A DNA stretch of 64,000 nucleotides from positions 3,333,652-3,397,651 of the forward strand of contig BCJC01000001.1 of assembly GCA_001600175.1 (NCBI GenBank), given 5' to 3'. This stretch comes from Erythrobasidium yunnanense (Eukaryota > Basidiomycota > Cystobasidiomycetes > Erythrobasidiales > Erythrobasidiaceae). This document shows positions 9,412 through 21,389 of the stretch, one piece after another. Position numbers and translations under genes: made by a program. Within the stretch, counting starts at the first letter, position 1. Every line of letters begins with the position of its first letter. The notes beneath the pieces are model-generated. The model was not told where the DNA came from and made no database searches. It worked only from the letters and a program-made list of their open reading frames with translations.

Positions 9412-10143
9412 CTATGCTTGCGTGTTTGGCCGTCCGTAGTCCCTCTCTCTGTAACTCTTGTCTTCTCGGGCTGCCGTAGCTTTTCCCGGTTGTTGACTGC
9501 CTTGCTGCCTCTCGTACCGAGGGTTCTCCCTATCTGGCGATCTTTCACGAGCTTGAGCTGTCTGTTCTTCCTCCTGGCGCTCTCTTTCCCTATCCTTCTT
9601 CCATGTCAATTTTCGCTTGCACCGTTCGCATAGCACCACTTTGACCAGAGCGTTCTTGACCTTGCTTTGTTCTTGATACTGGAAGTTGAGCTGATATGGA
9701 TCTAGATCCTTCTTGACAAGCGGACGTTCATCGTCCTCGGCTCGCAGAGAGGGGTTGATAGTCGGTGTATGATACTTGCAGCGTAGTTCGCCGCATGTGA
9801 GCTGTTGTACTTGCATCAGTATTGGCAGCGCTGGAGCCAAGCAATGCAGGTAACTCACCTCGCCTATCCTGTCGAGCACTTCCTGCTCGGTTCTCCATCT
9901 CATCGCTACACCTCCCTCTTTATACCTCGACAAGTCGCACAGTGCAAACTCTCTGAAGAGCTTGTCGTACCATGATTTCGCGAGTTTGTCCTCCCAAGTC
10001 AGCGGTTCAGCAGCAGTTGCCGGATCATCGTCATTTCTGATGAACTGGTGGTGTTTCTGCAGGATAGCCAGCTCGGACAGTGTGGTAGGACGGTGGGAAG
10101 GGTCAGCTGGGACATAGCGATGGAGGTGTCTCTTGTCAGTCAT
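9412..10143 (-). CDS. FRA10AC1-family splicing-associated protein
   Basis: Predicted 224-residue homologue of human FRA10AC1, a nuclear protein associated with the catalytic spliceosome (family knowledge). Family blocks are clear: HHQFIRNDDD, WEDKLAKSWYDKLFREFALC, DLSRYKEGGVAMRWRTE, TCGELRCKYH, LNFQYQEQSKVKNALVKVVL and CERCKRKL. The two CxxC/CGxxxC pairs suggest a metal site. One 57-nt intron (9802-9858) is a multiple of three with no in-frame stop, so retention would insert 19 residues. The C-terminus is a charged Arg/Glu-rich tail. It diverges from the myosin gene, with 270 bp between start codons. Confidence 0.88.
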   Translation of the reverse strand: MTDKRHLHRYVPADPSHRPTTLSELAILQKHHQFIRNDDDPATAAEPLTWEDKLAKSWYDKLFREFALCDLSRYKEGGVAMRWRTEQEVLDRIGEVSYLHCLAPALPILMQVQQLTCGELRCKYHTPTINPSLRAEDDERPLVKKDLDPYQLNFQYQEQSKVKNALVKVVLCERCKRKLTWKKDRERERQEEEQTAQARERSPDRENPRYERQQGSQQPGKATAAREDKSYRERDYGRPNTQA

Positions 10144-10413
10144 CAGCTTCAAGCTCTGATAAGAGCAGAGTCAAGAAGCATTGAATTGGATTTTCAAGAC
10201 TTTGCATTAGACTCGCTTTACACGTTGTTATACATCCTGTAAGACTGGTCTACAACACATTAACCTTGGAGCTTTACATCTCCTTCAAGACTTTGGCATG
10301 ATCCGTCAATGCGGTAAACACTGACCTCGAGCACCTTCGGACTTGGACAAATCGACCTCAATTTCTGGCAGAAACTGCGACGATACCAGCTGGGATTGAC
10401 TTAATATCGCGCG

Positions 10414-13400
10414 ATGGACTCGCTGCCTCGTTCGCGGTCGTTGCGACGGCTCTACTCGTCGAGCTCGAACGTCCCTACGCGCGCCAGCCTGAATCATGGT
10501 ACCTATGCCGCCGATGATCCTACCGCATCCACATCGACGTCGCTACATCCAGCGCTGATTCCCAAGTTCAAGAAGGCCCGTCAGAACTTGGCGGATGCCG
10601 CTGCTCAGGCTGAATGGGCCGCAAAGAAGTGGATGTGGTGTCCGGACGAGCAGTTGGGCTACGTAGCTGGATGGGTAGTCAGCGAAGATACAGAGAAGGA
10701 AACATGCACCGTAGCATGCGTAGACGACAAGGTTAGGCAGATCCATCATACATCGTGTTGATGGGATTGACGCGCTGACCCCTTGAGCCTCGGTAAACAG
10801 ACTCGCACGATACCCTCGATAGATCTAAGCAAAATGAACCCTCCCAAAGTATGCATATCAACTATTCCGGAGCCCGTGCGAACCTGTCTAGAGTACTGAT
10901 GCGCTTGTGCCTACGACAGTTCGACCGGGTAGAGGACATCGCAGACCTCACTTTCCTCAACGAAGCAAGCGTGGTACACAATCTACGAGAGAGATACACG
11001 GCAGAAATGATATATGTGCGCTAGATCCTACATCTATCCTCAAGCCGAAATGCAAAGCTGAAATGCCGAATGTCAATTTAGACCTACTCTGGCCCCTTCC
11101 TCGTTGCTGTCAATCCATACAGATCCCTACCTATATATGGCGAACATGCTGTTCAGAGTGGGTCCACCAAATCACAACCTGGCGCAGGCATCAAGCTAAT
11201 CGACATTCTGCGACCCGGCAGTATACAAGTCGCGACGACGCGATGAGTGTCCTCCGCATGTCTTTGCGGTAGCCGAACAGGCCTGGCAGAACATGGTCGG
11301 CGAACGCGAAGGACAGTCTATCCTGATCACGTGCGCAAAACCTCACACTCTGTATGGATGTCAAAATCAACGCTAACACATCCTGAATACGATACAGGGG
11401 AGAGTCTGGAGCAGGAAAGACTGAGAACACGAAGAAAGTCATTCAATACTTGACAGCGATCGCAGCAGAAGCAGCTCTTTCACTTCCACCTTCCGGCTCA
11501 GCTTCTTCTTTCGAAAATATCGATAGTCAGACATACGCCAATACACTCATCAACAATGGCTTTACGGGCAAAGCTGGACCGTCAAATGCAAATCTGAAAG
11601 GCAAGAACGCGCTCGATGCTGGGAGGGAGTTGGAGAATCAGATCATTCAAGCAAATCCTATTCTTGAAGCATTTGGAAATGCTCAGACTGTGCGGAATAA
11701 CAACTCTTCGCGTTTCGTAAGCTTTTCCTCCGCTTGGAGGTACGACATAGGAGTCGCTGATCGAGCATTTTGGTGCGGTGTAGGGCAAGTTTGTTCGCAT
11801 CGAGTTCACTTCTTCTGGAGCGATAGCAGGCGCGACTATCGATTGGTATCTATTGGAGAAGTCGAGAGTCACGGCAAGAAGCGAGAAGGAGCGGAGTTTC
11901 CATGTCTTTTACCAGCTGCTGAAGGGTGCAAGGAAGGATCTCAAACGTGAGTGAACTGTCTCATTCACCTAGAGCGTCAGCAGGATGGGATCTAGGCTGA
12001 CTTTGCTGGCCTTTCGCTCTCCTATAGGCGATCTGCTATTGAGCGGCAATCCTGAAGATTACGAGTACTTGAAGAGCTCGAGGCTCAACGTAGAGGGTGT
12101 CGATGACCATGAAGAGTGGCGTGGCCTAGAAGTAAAGACGGTTTCCGCTGCTCAATAATAATTTCTGACTATGGCTTGCTAGCACGCCCTCAACGTCGTC
12201 GGGTTCTCTCCTGGGGAGCAAGCAGATCTCTTCCGGATAGTTGCTGCCATCCTACATATCGGCAATATTGCAGTTACGGAAGACCGAAGCCAGCAAGCCT
12301 ATATTCGCGACAACTCGTCACTGGAGAAGGCGTGTCATCTACTAGGTCTCCCCATTGCAGAACTCTCCAAAGCGCTTCTACGACCTCGCGTGAAAGCGGG
12401 ACGCGAATGGGTTACCCAAGCTCGCACGAAGAAACAGGTCGAAGACGAGATGGGCTCGCTGTGCAAAGCTATCTACGAGAAGAACTTCGGGTCGCTCGTC
12501 GACAGGATAAATAAGGCGCTTGATAGGCCTATAAGCAAGAGCACCTTCATCGGAGTGCTCGATATTGCTGGCTTCGAAATCTTCGAGACGAACGGCTTCG
12601 AGCAACTATGCATTAACTATACGAACGAGAAGCTGCAGCAGTTCTTCAATCATCACATGTTCGTGCTCGAGCAAGAGGAATATGCAAGAGAAGCGATCGA
12701 CTGGTCCTTCGTCAACTTCGGTCTGGATCTACAGCCTACAATCGATCTTATCGAATCTACTACTCCGCCTTCTATTGGTATTCTGTCAACATTGGACGAA
12801 GAATGCATCATGCCGAAAGCGTCAGATGCTACTTTCACGGAGAAGTTGCATCAGATAAACAAAGCTCAGCAGAAGTCCTCGTACCGCAACTCGACTCTTT
12901 CACCCAAGGAGTCTAGCAGTGCTCTCGATCCTTTGACTCCAGTCACTTCAAGCAATAAATACGCGCCGGCTAGATTCGCTATGGGATTCACCATCTCGCA
13001 CTATGCTGGCAAAGTCGAGTATCGGACAGATGGTTGGCTAGACAAGAACAAAGACCCTCTGAACACCAACATTACTACTGTCTTAGCCAGTTCATCGGAC
13101 AAATATGTGGCCTCCCTCTTTGAAGAATACAAGGAAGATGAGGCAGATGCAGATACATCGCGAGGCGCTATCGTTGCGGGTGGAGGACAAGCAAAGAGGA
13201 GGGTAAAGCGCGGAGCTTTCAGGACGGTCGCACAAAGGCATAAAGAGCAGCTCACTTCGCTCATGAGCCAGCTCAAGGATACGCAACCTCACTTTGTCCG
13301 ATGCATCGTACCCAACAACAACAAGAAGCCCGGCCAGATGAACGTTCCTCTAGTCCTCGACCAGCTACGGTGCAATGGTGTTCTGGAAGGTATTAGAATC

Positions 13401-16189
13401 GCAAGACTGGGTTACCCGAATCGACTTCCCTTCATCGAGTTCAGACAGCGCTACGAAGTTCTCACGCCTGGCATAATACCGAAGGGATACATGGATGGAA
13501 GGAAAGCTTGTCAAAGAATGATGGAAGCCCTTGATCTGGACAAGTCGGCCTTCCGCATCGGTCTCAACAAGATCTTCTTCAAGGCTGGTGTCCTTGCCGA
13601 GCTGGAAGAGAAGCGGGACGAGCTTCTTTACGATATCTTCACGCGCCTCCAAGCGAACTGCCGAAAGCTGATTTGCCAAAGAAGAGTGCGGAAGCAGCTC
13701 AATAGGGACGCAGCAATACGTACAATACAACGCAATGCCAAGATATACCTGGAGCTCAAGAACTGGCCGTGGTGGATGCTGTATACAAAGCTTCGTCCGC
13801 TTCTCGTGGCTACGAGATCAGACGAAGAGTTGCGAAAGAAGGAGAAAGAGCTTGCTCTCGTGCAAGAAAGGGCGCAAAGAGACGCAGAAGAGAAGCAGAG
13901 GCTTGAGCAGCTGAAACTGAGCTTGGAGACGGAAAAGAAGCGGGTCCAAGACGCCTTGGACAGTGAGCGGGCGCTAAATCTAGATAAAGACTCACTTCTG
14001 GCTAGATCGAAGGAGAGAGAATCGATCTTGGAGGAAGAGCTAGCAACTATGCAAATTGTGAGTTACGTATGCCCATGCCGATACTTGCTTGACTGATATA
14101 TCGCGATTCAGGACCTCGACACTTTGGACAGCCAGCTTGAGCGCGCTCTAGCAGCTCAAGCCAGTGGAGAGAAGCGGTACAACGAACTCAAATCGGCTTT
14201 CGACGAAGCAGCTCAGCATGTAGCGCGCCTGGAGGCAGAGTCGCAGACATATAAGTCGAGGGAAGGAGCCGCGAGCAAGAAACTTGAAGAAGCGCAAGGC
14301 AATGTAGACAGCCTTACAGCTATCCGAACATCACTCGCCAGCAAGATAGACGACCTGCAGCGCTCAGTCAAGGAGAAGGAAGAAGATCATGCTCGAGCGA
14401 GGAAGCGTTTGGAGACTTCGCAAGCCGAGCTACAAGGCAAGCTTTCGATTATCGTGAAAGAGAAAGACAATCAGCTATCGCGAGCAACGGCATTAGAGGC
14501 CCAGCAACGGCACGCAGATCAGCACATTGCAGAACTGCAGAGCAATATGGCGGAAGCACAGAGCCATGCCAAGTGGAAGGAAAGCGAGCTCAACTCGCTA
14601 CAAGCACAACTTACGGCGCTGCAGAAGCAGAAGGATGCCTCGACCGCGGAAGTCTCCGAGCTGCGTGTCAAGGTGGATACAGTCACCCGTCAATTGCAAG
14701 ACAGCAAAGCGGAACTCTCCCGTACCTCTGCTGCGCGGAACAAAGCAGAGCAGGAGCTGGACAGCCTTAAGGCACTTGTTGCTGCCAAGTCATCCGAGGA
14801 CGTGAAACAGAAAGAAATCGCAGCGCTGAAGGAGCGAGAAATGGGCGATCTTCGACAGCAAGTGTCCAGCCTGACTTCAGAGTTGAACGCAACAGCAAAG
14901 CAGAACACTTCCCGTGTCAACGAGCTTCGCCTCTCAGTAAGCTTATCTGTAGCTCCCAAAATTGGTTCACAATGCTGACATTTGCACAGCTCGAGTCCGC
15001 AAAGCAAGATGTAGCGTCGCTCAGCAAGGCTCGTGACGAAGCTCAGCAGAAACTCAAGCAACACATAACTCGCCTATCAGAAGTTGAAGCATCTTTGGGA
15101 GCAGCTCAACAGACGGTCAAAGCCAGCGAAAGCGAACTTTCAGTACTTCGAGCTAAACAGACCGAGCTCGACCAGCAAGTTCGAGCCGCTCACAAGGACC
15201 GGGATAGCTTGGAGAAGCAGGTGGCTTCAGCTGAGAGCAGAGCCCAGGCTTTCGAAGACAAAGCTACCCAAGCTGAACGCGATCGGTCATCCTGGCAAAG
15301 ACAGATGGACACCCTGGGCGACCAGCTCGAGGCGGAGATTACGAGCCGCATGCAGCTAGAGAAGAAGAACAAGACTATCCAGGGAGAAATCGACTCGATC
15401 CAGATGAAGATTGTCGAACAAGATCAATACATCAAAGGCTTACGGCGAGAGCTCAAAGACAAGGATGCCGAGCTTGCAAAGTCTATCTCTTTGCAAGACA
15501 AGACTATTGTTGAGCATGTGCATGTCCTGGAGGAAGCCAAGCGGTACACCGATAAGCAGTTGTCCGAGTGTGTTAATCCCTCGCTCTTTATCAGACTCTC
15601 CCTAAACTACTATTTTTTCATCTGCAGAACTCAGGCTCGGCTGGCCTCTATGACACAATACAGCCGTGGACTCGAGAAGACCAAGACGCGACTGCAGGCT
15701 GAGCTCGAAGATTTACAGGTTCATAACGACCGCGAGAGAATGGATGAGCGGGCGGTAGAGAAGCAAGTCAGAAAGCTAGAAGAGCAGGTGGAGAAGTCGA
15801 ACAAGCGCTTGCAGCAAGAGGAGCGCATGCGGCAAGTCGCTGAGCAGGAGGCAGCTCGCTTGAAGACGGAACTTGCCCGTCTGCGCGCCCAACCCTCTCC
15901 AACGATGATGTCAAGCAGCATCGAAAGGAGCAAGAGCGCATTCGAGAACATACCACCACCGGGTACAGAGATCGGTACTGTCAACGGCGTGTCAGCCGGC
16001 AGAAGATACGACAACATCATGTCGGATCTGCAGAAACGCGATATATACTCGAAGGATGGCGTGAAAGACGAGGCTCTCCGAGGCAGGATACTCAGAGAGC
16101 TGAACGAGGCCAATAAGGAGCTGGAAGCAGGCATGCGTGCGACTCTGTCTGGCATCGGCAACCCGCAACGCAACCTGGGGAGGCGGTAG
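10414..16189 (+). CDS. MYO1: Type II myosin heavy chain
   Basis: Conventional myosin of about 1690 residues, the motor of the cytokinetic actomyosin ring in fungi (family knowledge). Twelve exons join in frame; introns lie at 10732-10800, 10849-10919, 11016-11081, 11158-11221, 11331-11397, 11717-11783, 11947-12027, 12132-12182, 14058-14111, 14937-14989 and 15568-15627. The motor shows [13 protein letters not shown], the P-loop [18 protein letters not shown], switch [22 protein letters not shown] and the actin-binding region [16 protein letters not shown] neck with one IQ-like segment and [15 protein letters not shown] marks class II. The remaining roughly 740 residues are heptad-rich coiled coil, shorter than in animal myosin II. 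Loop 2 carries an Ala/Gly/basic insert. Confidence 0.95.
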
Positions 16190-16581
16190 TCTTATTGTTC
16201 GATATGTCGCATGTTTTCTTGTTGTTGCATCACTAACGTTTAGCAGGCAGTCTGAAGTCGCTCTCGTTGTGCATTTTATCATAGTCTGCAAATAAGTCCA
16301 GATCGATAAGAGCAATAAGGCCCGAGCTACCGAGATCGATACCTTTCATTGTTGTGTTACTTGGCCCTAGGCGATTGGTGCTGATTTGCAGATAGCTACA
16401 ACAGGCAGGAGAAATGGCAGACTGGATGCGAGCGAAGAGCATATGGTTGACAACGGACATTGTGGATACATGGCTCTTGTTCAAGGACAGACTAGCTGAA
16501 ACTGAGGGCCTCCTAGTATTCCCATGCTCAGTTTCGGCCATACAGGAACTCGCAGCTAACCTTAACTTACATAACGCTACA
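16190..16581. other. Convergent intergenic region
   Basis: About 390 bp between the convergent stops of the myosin gene and the next gene. Open frames here have no recognisable product. Confidence 0.5.
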
Positions 16582-18645
16582 CTACTTTCGATACATACGC
16601 TTGACGACGGTTCTTGCATTTCTTCTAGCTTTACTAGCGGATTTGCGCGAACCTTGCTTGATGCGCTTTGCGGTTGACTTGGCCTGGTTCTTCCAGGCGT
16701 ATAGTTCGCGATGGATAGCCTGTTTGGTGTAGCCCGATATGGTCCTGTAGTGGTGCGGGATCGAGAGCATCGGGTCAAGACTTCGACGGAGCTCCTGTTT
16801 GAGATGTTTAAGCTGCTTCGAACTCGCGGAATCGATAGAAAGATAGGATGCCATGTGAGAGAGATGCATATTGACGACCTCTTCTATCCATTTGACGAAA
16901 GTGAGATAGTTCATAGATCCCAGAACTCGCTTTGGAGTTCGAATGGGCGACAGGAAGAGTTCATCGGCATCATCTTCGGTAAGCTGCGAAGTGCCCTCTT
17001 CGACCTTGACCTTGCTGCATTTGCAGGTGCACATCGCCTCTGATGAAATGATCTGTCTTCCAGAGTCTCTTTGTACAGTCTCAGGCTTCGGTACATCGCC
17101 TGCCATCTCTTCCTTCTTGTGCTGCTTTCGAGATCTACGAGAGCGTATACCATCTTTTGTGTCTGGAATATCGCCCTTAAGGAATGAATATGATTGTCTG
17201 GCTCTTCTTGCGAGCCTGTGTCGAATCTGTCTAGCCCTCCTCTTCTGCTTAGTGTGCTTAGTCTTGTTGAATATACTTGGTTTCAATGCTTGTAAGGCAT
17301 AGTCGGGCACGTATCTCGATAGAGATTGGCTCCTGATGCGGTCATTGTATAGAGAAAAAGCTGAGATGGCTTGAGCGTAAGATGGTCCAGCTGCAGGCGC
17401 CACGGCTGCCTTGCGACAATCCTCTCCTGCAGTCTTCCTACGTTTGGATACCGAAGCATTCTGGACGGTGTTGTCTGACAACGTGATCAACGCGGATGTA
17501 GCCTGATCGACGAAGGCTGAGGTGACCATGCCTGATGATGCTGCAGATGATGCTTGTTGATTGCCAATCGGCGTAAGTTCCATTGTAGCTGAGCTCGTGC
17601 TGGCTGGTGTTACAGGTACTATAGCGGCAGTGACTGCTTGAGTGGAAGTGGAAGAAGCGTCAAGTGTCGGCGGCTTTGTCATCATGAGGCTCTCGCTGCC
17701 ACCAGTGGAGTTGTTCGAATGTATCATAAGATCCGTTCTGAGAGAAGTAAAGACTTCCTTAGTGGGGAAGATGTTGATCTGACCTCCTTGTCCCTTGTAG
17801 ATGCCTAGAGCGATAGCTATCGTAGCGACGCTCAAAGCTAAGACTCCAGGATGCCTTAGATATGCGCGTCGGCTGACAGAAGGTGCAGGCATGTGCCCGG
17901 GGGGACGTTGGGCTTCCTGACTGACGGGTGATGTCGGAGTTGGCACGAAAGGGTCCATACTATCGGTGAGCTTCGAACTCTCCTGAGGAGCCCCGATGAG
18001 CACGGCGCTGTCAGTACTGCTAATACTCGTGACTAAGGATGCTTTGTCCGTTCCAATAGCATCTGAACCTGCCAGTCTCCAGTCAGAGAATGATAGTCTG
18101 CTGCCGTCGTCAGGCTGACTGGAAGCTGTAGCAGCTATAGTACGATCTGAAGCGACGCTGTCGTCGAGGCTAGCTTGCGATCTGAAGGGTGACGCGCCAT
18201 CGCTAGTAGGGTCGGGATAGCGCAATTCGTAAGCCGTCGGTACGTGTGTAGCTGTCTTAGGAGCGGAAGATCGACTGAGCGAGATGCTAGCTGAGGGTGT
18301 GCGATCCCTGCTGCGGTATCTGCTGCCCTTCATCTCCTTGCTTGCATTGTGATCCGGCGACTCAGCTGTGATTGGTGAAGCTTCATCGCCGGACAATGAC
18401 GCAAAGTCTCCAGCAACATCTATAAATGTGCTCTCAGCCATGGAGCGACTGATGTTGGTGAAGTCTTCATCGTCTTCCGGTCCGCCGAAGTCCGAATCAG
18501 AGATATCAGATGTATGTTTATCCTCGTCGTCAGAGAGGAGAGAGACATCCGATAGATCAGATCCACATGCAGGTAGCGACATTGTATCGCTGAGTTGGGG
18601 TGAAGCAGGAGGCGTGTCGTGATTCTCGAGCCGCATGGTAGTCAT
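16582..18645 (-). CDS. Unrecognised Ser-rich single-pass membrane protein
   Basis: Single-exon 687-residue protein with no recognised domain. Residues 1-260 are acidic and Ser/Asp-rich and probably disordered. One hydrophobic segment (about residues 267-282, GVLALSVATIAIALGIY) could span a membrane. The middle is Ser/Thr/Ala-rich. The C-terminal half is basic, with a folded-looking stretch (about residues 570-650, containing YLTFVKWIEEVVNMHL) and a Lys/Arg-rich end. A possible 5' UTR intron (donor near 18721, acceptor CAG just before the ATG) is visible. Function and localisation are unknown. Confidence 0.65.
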   Translation of the reverse strand: MTTMRLENHDTPPASPQLSDTMSLPACGSDLSDVSLLSDDEDKHTSDISDSDFGGPEDDEDFTNISRSMAESTFIDVAGDFASLSGDEASPITAESPDHNASKEMKGSRYRSRDRTPSASISLSRSSAPKTATHVPTAYELRYPDPTSDGASPFRSQASLDDSVASDRTIAATASSQPDDGSRLSFSDWRLAGSDAIGTDKASLVTSISSTDSAVLIGAPQESSKLTDSMDPFVPTPTSPVSQEAQRPPGHMPAPSVSRRAYLRHPGVLALSVATIAIALGIYKGQGGQINIFPTKEVFTSLRTDLMIHSNNSTGGSESLMMTKPPTLDASSTSTQAVTAAIVPVTPASTSSATMELTPIGNQQASSAASSGMVTSAFVDQATSALITLSDNTVQNASVSKRRKTAGEDCRKAAVAPAAGPSYAQAISAFSLYNDRIRSQSLSRYVPDYALQALKPSIFNKTKHTKQKRRARQIRHRLARRARQSYSFLKGDIPDTKDGIRSRRSRKQHKKEEMAGDVPKPETVQRDSGRQIISSEAMCTCKCSKVKVEEGTSQLTEDDADELFLSPIRTPKRVLGSMNYLTFVKWIEEVVNMHLSHMASYLSIDSASSKQLKHLKQELRRSLDPMLSIPHHYRTISGYTKQAIHRELYAWKNQAKSTAKRIKQGSRKSASKARRNARTVVKRMYRK

Positions 18646-19197
18646 GCTGGGATCAGTCGCGCTGAGCAGTCCGAGCTACAGCTCATCTGACAATGAACTG
18701 ATAACTCATCAATAGGCTTACCTATACCGTCAGAGGACGACTTCAGCTGGATCCCGGTCGACGAGCCCGGCGCTTTGGGCTGTCAAAGGTCGCTGTGAGT
18801 AAGCGCTTTGACAGCTTGAACTCGTACCAATATACCTACTGTTTCGTTGTCGAGACTTGCGACCGTGTTTCGCGTCCCGATAAGGATCTCGGCTTTACAC
18901 GTCGCGGTAAAGAGCGAACCTAGAGAAATGGTAGTGCCACGTTCGCAACCCTTGATATTTGGCTGATACACTGCAGAAATGTAAGGTTCTGCAAGTTGCG
19001 CCTCGAAATTGGTGCAAAAGGTAGAGAATGCTTGTTTGGGATGGTGGAGACCTGATGAAGCGCCACATGTAGGCCGGCTTCTTATACTCTTTGAAGACAT
19101 TTCAGAGTTCTTATTCGTTTGAGATGCAGTCAACTAGGCTACACAAGATTTGACAAAGCGAAGGTATTTCTAGCTATTCACATTTCCAAGCAAACCC
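18646..19197. other. Intergenic with one weak minus-strand frame
   Basis: About 550 bp holding the presumed promoter/5' UTR of the 18645 gene and the doubtful frame at 18783-19133. Nothing else supported. Confidence 0.4.
18783..19133 (-). CDS. Doubtful small open frame
   Basis: A 116-codon ATG-initiated frame with a mixed, protein-like composition towards its end (TTISLGSLFTATCKAEILIG). It has no recognised domain, no paralogue in the window and no clear splice context. It could be a small orphan gene or chance. Confidence 0.25.
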   Translation of the reverse strand: MTASQTNKNSEMSSKSIRSRPTCGASSGLHHPKQAFSTFCTNFEAQLAEPYISAVYQPNIKGCERGTTISLGSLFTATCKAEILIGTRNTVASLDNETVGILVRVQAVKALTHSDL

Positions 19198-20368
19198 TTA
19201 TGCTGTGATTCCAGCATTCGACATCGACATACTTCTCCTGCCTCTCAGTACGTTTACCATCTGTCTAGCCCGCTGTGCTCGCTTCTCGTCTTGCAGACTT
19301 GGCGAGACCAGTTGAGCTCTAGGCTTGGTTGGGGACAGGGCAGGAGATACGACGATGGGAGGGGAGACAATATGTATTTTGCTTGGAGATGGAGAGCTAC
19401 CATCGGAAGGTAACGAGTGTTGATTTACGGTAGTGTTGATCGATAATGTAGGAGCCACTAGAACGATACTGGATTTCGGAATGTTGAATCCGGCAGCGAG
19501 CGTGTTTTGCATTGTCTCAACGATTGGTGATGCAGGAGAAACAGGTTGAGCCTGCTGACGACGCTGTGACCATTCAGCAATCTGGTCCAGAGAGGGCATC
19601 GAGCCGGCAGAAACAGATCTGCGATGGCCCATACGAGCGGCATACGAGCGGGTATGAGCTCTGATTCGGGTGCAGGATTCGAGGAGGGGGTATCTTGAGT
19701 AGGAGGAATATGGCTGATAGGCATAGCTTTGCCGCCTAAAGCAGGTTGAGCGGTCATAGGCATGTTGGAAGATGAGCCATAATCCGAATCTGTGATCATG
19801 ACAGACGGTGTGCTCCCGACTGAACCAGGATAGACTCATCAGAACTGCTTTGCATGCTACTGCAGTACCTTCAGAACTCACCTGGCCCTGTTATGAATCG
19901 CTTGCGGTAGTTTCCGACCGCGGCTCGCATACCCATGTTTTGCTTTGCATTGTTGTCTACCATACCGAGAATGCTTCTTGACATGGTGACGGGAGCCATT
20001 CTAGCTCGCCGCTCGGCGACTGGAGAGGGGAGACCAAGACCCAAGCTGGTTGTTGCGGACACAGGTGAAAGGGACTCTGTGGGGGAGTTGACGACAGAAG
20101 AGACCATTCGCTCCATCTCTTCAGCAATCTCAGCGTCTGTCTGTTCGTCCTCTGACTCAATCGCATCTATGGAGCCGCTCTCTGACGAAATGGGTGAAGG
20201 TGGAGTTATGCTCTGCATGATGGCTAGGGGAGAGGTGTGTTGTTGGTAGCGGGCAGTGCGTGGTCCGACGGCATTTGGCGAGCCTTGTAGCGTGTATTGG
20301 ACTCGCACCGTCGGAGGTGCTGGCTTGCCATACGAGTCTAGGGAGAAATGTCGGCGATGACGATACAT
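19198..20368 (-). CDS. Unrecognised Ser/Pro-rich protein, spliced
   Basis: Gene of at least two exons. Exon 1 from 20368 encodes MYRHRRHFSLDSYGKPAPP followed by acidic and Ser-rich sequence ending at FITGP. A donor GTGAGT follows (near 19876) and the acceptor lies near 19820. The next exon reads PSVMITDSDYGSS. The 3' part (SAGSMPSLDQIAEWSQRR to MSNAGITA) is in another frame, so a further intron is needed. The best candidate is a 53-nt intron starting at GTATGG near 19632, but the conserved-looking SMPSLDQ stretch would then be lost. Exon structure is unsettled. No domain recognised. A possible 5' UTR intron lies at about 20391-20446. Confidence 0.5.
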
Positions 20369-21389
20369 GGTTGGCCTACTGCAGATGTTCTGTGATCTGA
20401 GATCAGCGACAGCTACACAGCTTAAAGGCAGAGAGCAGAGCTTACAAGTTGGACCAGCCGTTACTCTTGCAAGATGGAGACCTTTTCGAAAGCGCAAGGA
20501 ATGACCAGCCTTGAAAAAGGTGGATTGTGAGGTTACGAGTACGGAGTCAAGCCAGAGCAGACCTGGAGCAGAGCCTCGCTAGCTACGTCCAGCAGGAGTT
20601 GGCCCTCCCTTTCAGCGAGCTGAACGCCTTTTCTTTGTGCTTCCAAACAGAGCCAGCTGCTGGGAGAAGCGAGCTTTGGGTGGACCGGCCAGCAGTACGG
20701 AAGAGAACAGACTTCAGGCTGCCAGCGCTATCATCAGCCCGTCTGGTGGTTCGGTGGTCAAGGCATCGCATCGTCTCGTCGCTCTGGATTTCTCTACAGA
20801 GCCGGCTGGGCGTCGTTCCTTGGAGGCAGGACAGCTTCAAGTTTCGTCTGGATCCAATCTTCGCAGAGATCTGTATGAACGTGCAGTCATCCGAAGCTGC
20901 TTCATCCCTGCTTCTTGTGTCGCGGTTAGCAGAGGACCACCGATCACCATCCTGAAGCGTAGATGGATATCTGGAGTTGCGATGATCTCCAGCTCTGTAC
21001 CTACATGAATCGGAACTATTCCAGCCGTATATAGGTTCTGCCCGCTCCTCAGGTTCGCTTTGAGGTCTCTCATCGCGGTCATACGCTGTCTTGGGGCCTG
21101 CTAGTTCTCCTCTAGCCTGCATGACGTGCTCTGGACAGCTGTACAGCTTGCAATCAGTTCAGCTATGAGATGAACTCAAAGCTGACACCATCCTGTATTC
21201 GCAAATCGACATTCACACCAAGCTCTCAACTTTTCAAGTTCAAGCTTCTGACGCCAAATACATAGAACCTACAACATGCGAATTTCAGTCAAGCATTGCT
21301 AACGGCACACCGAAACATTTATGCGCGGCCATTCGTCGAAATCTTTCTATAACTCTGAGTCGCTAGCTGCCATGCGCTTATGAAGCGGA
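20369..21389. other. 1 kb region with competing open frames on both strands
   Basis: Upstream half is the presumed promoter of the 20368 gene. Between 20527 and 21122 long overlapping frames occur on both strands (plus 20527-20955 and 20637-21008; minus 20583-21122 and 20837-21082). None has a recognised domain. From 21130 to 21389 no gene is seen. Confidence 0.4.
20583..21122 (-). CDS. Doubtful orphan frame, hydrophilic
   Basis: A 179-codon frame with ATG at 21122. Its first 100 residues are hydrophilic and Asp/Arg/Ser-rich (TAYDRDERPQSEPEERAEP). A second minus-strand frame (20837-21082) contains AGIVPIHVGTELEIIATP, which looks equally protein-like. At most one of these, or a spliced mixture, is real. 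No homology recognised. Confidence 0.25.
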   Translation of the reverse strand: MQARGELAGPKTAYDRDERPQSEPEERAEPIYGWNSSDSCRYRAGDHRNSRYPSTLQDGDRWSSANRDTRSRDEAASDDCTFIQISAKIGSRRNLKLSCLQGTTPSRLCREIQSDETMRCLDHRTTRRADDSAGSLKSVLFRTAGRSTQSSLLPAAGSVWKHKEKAFSSLKGRANSCWT

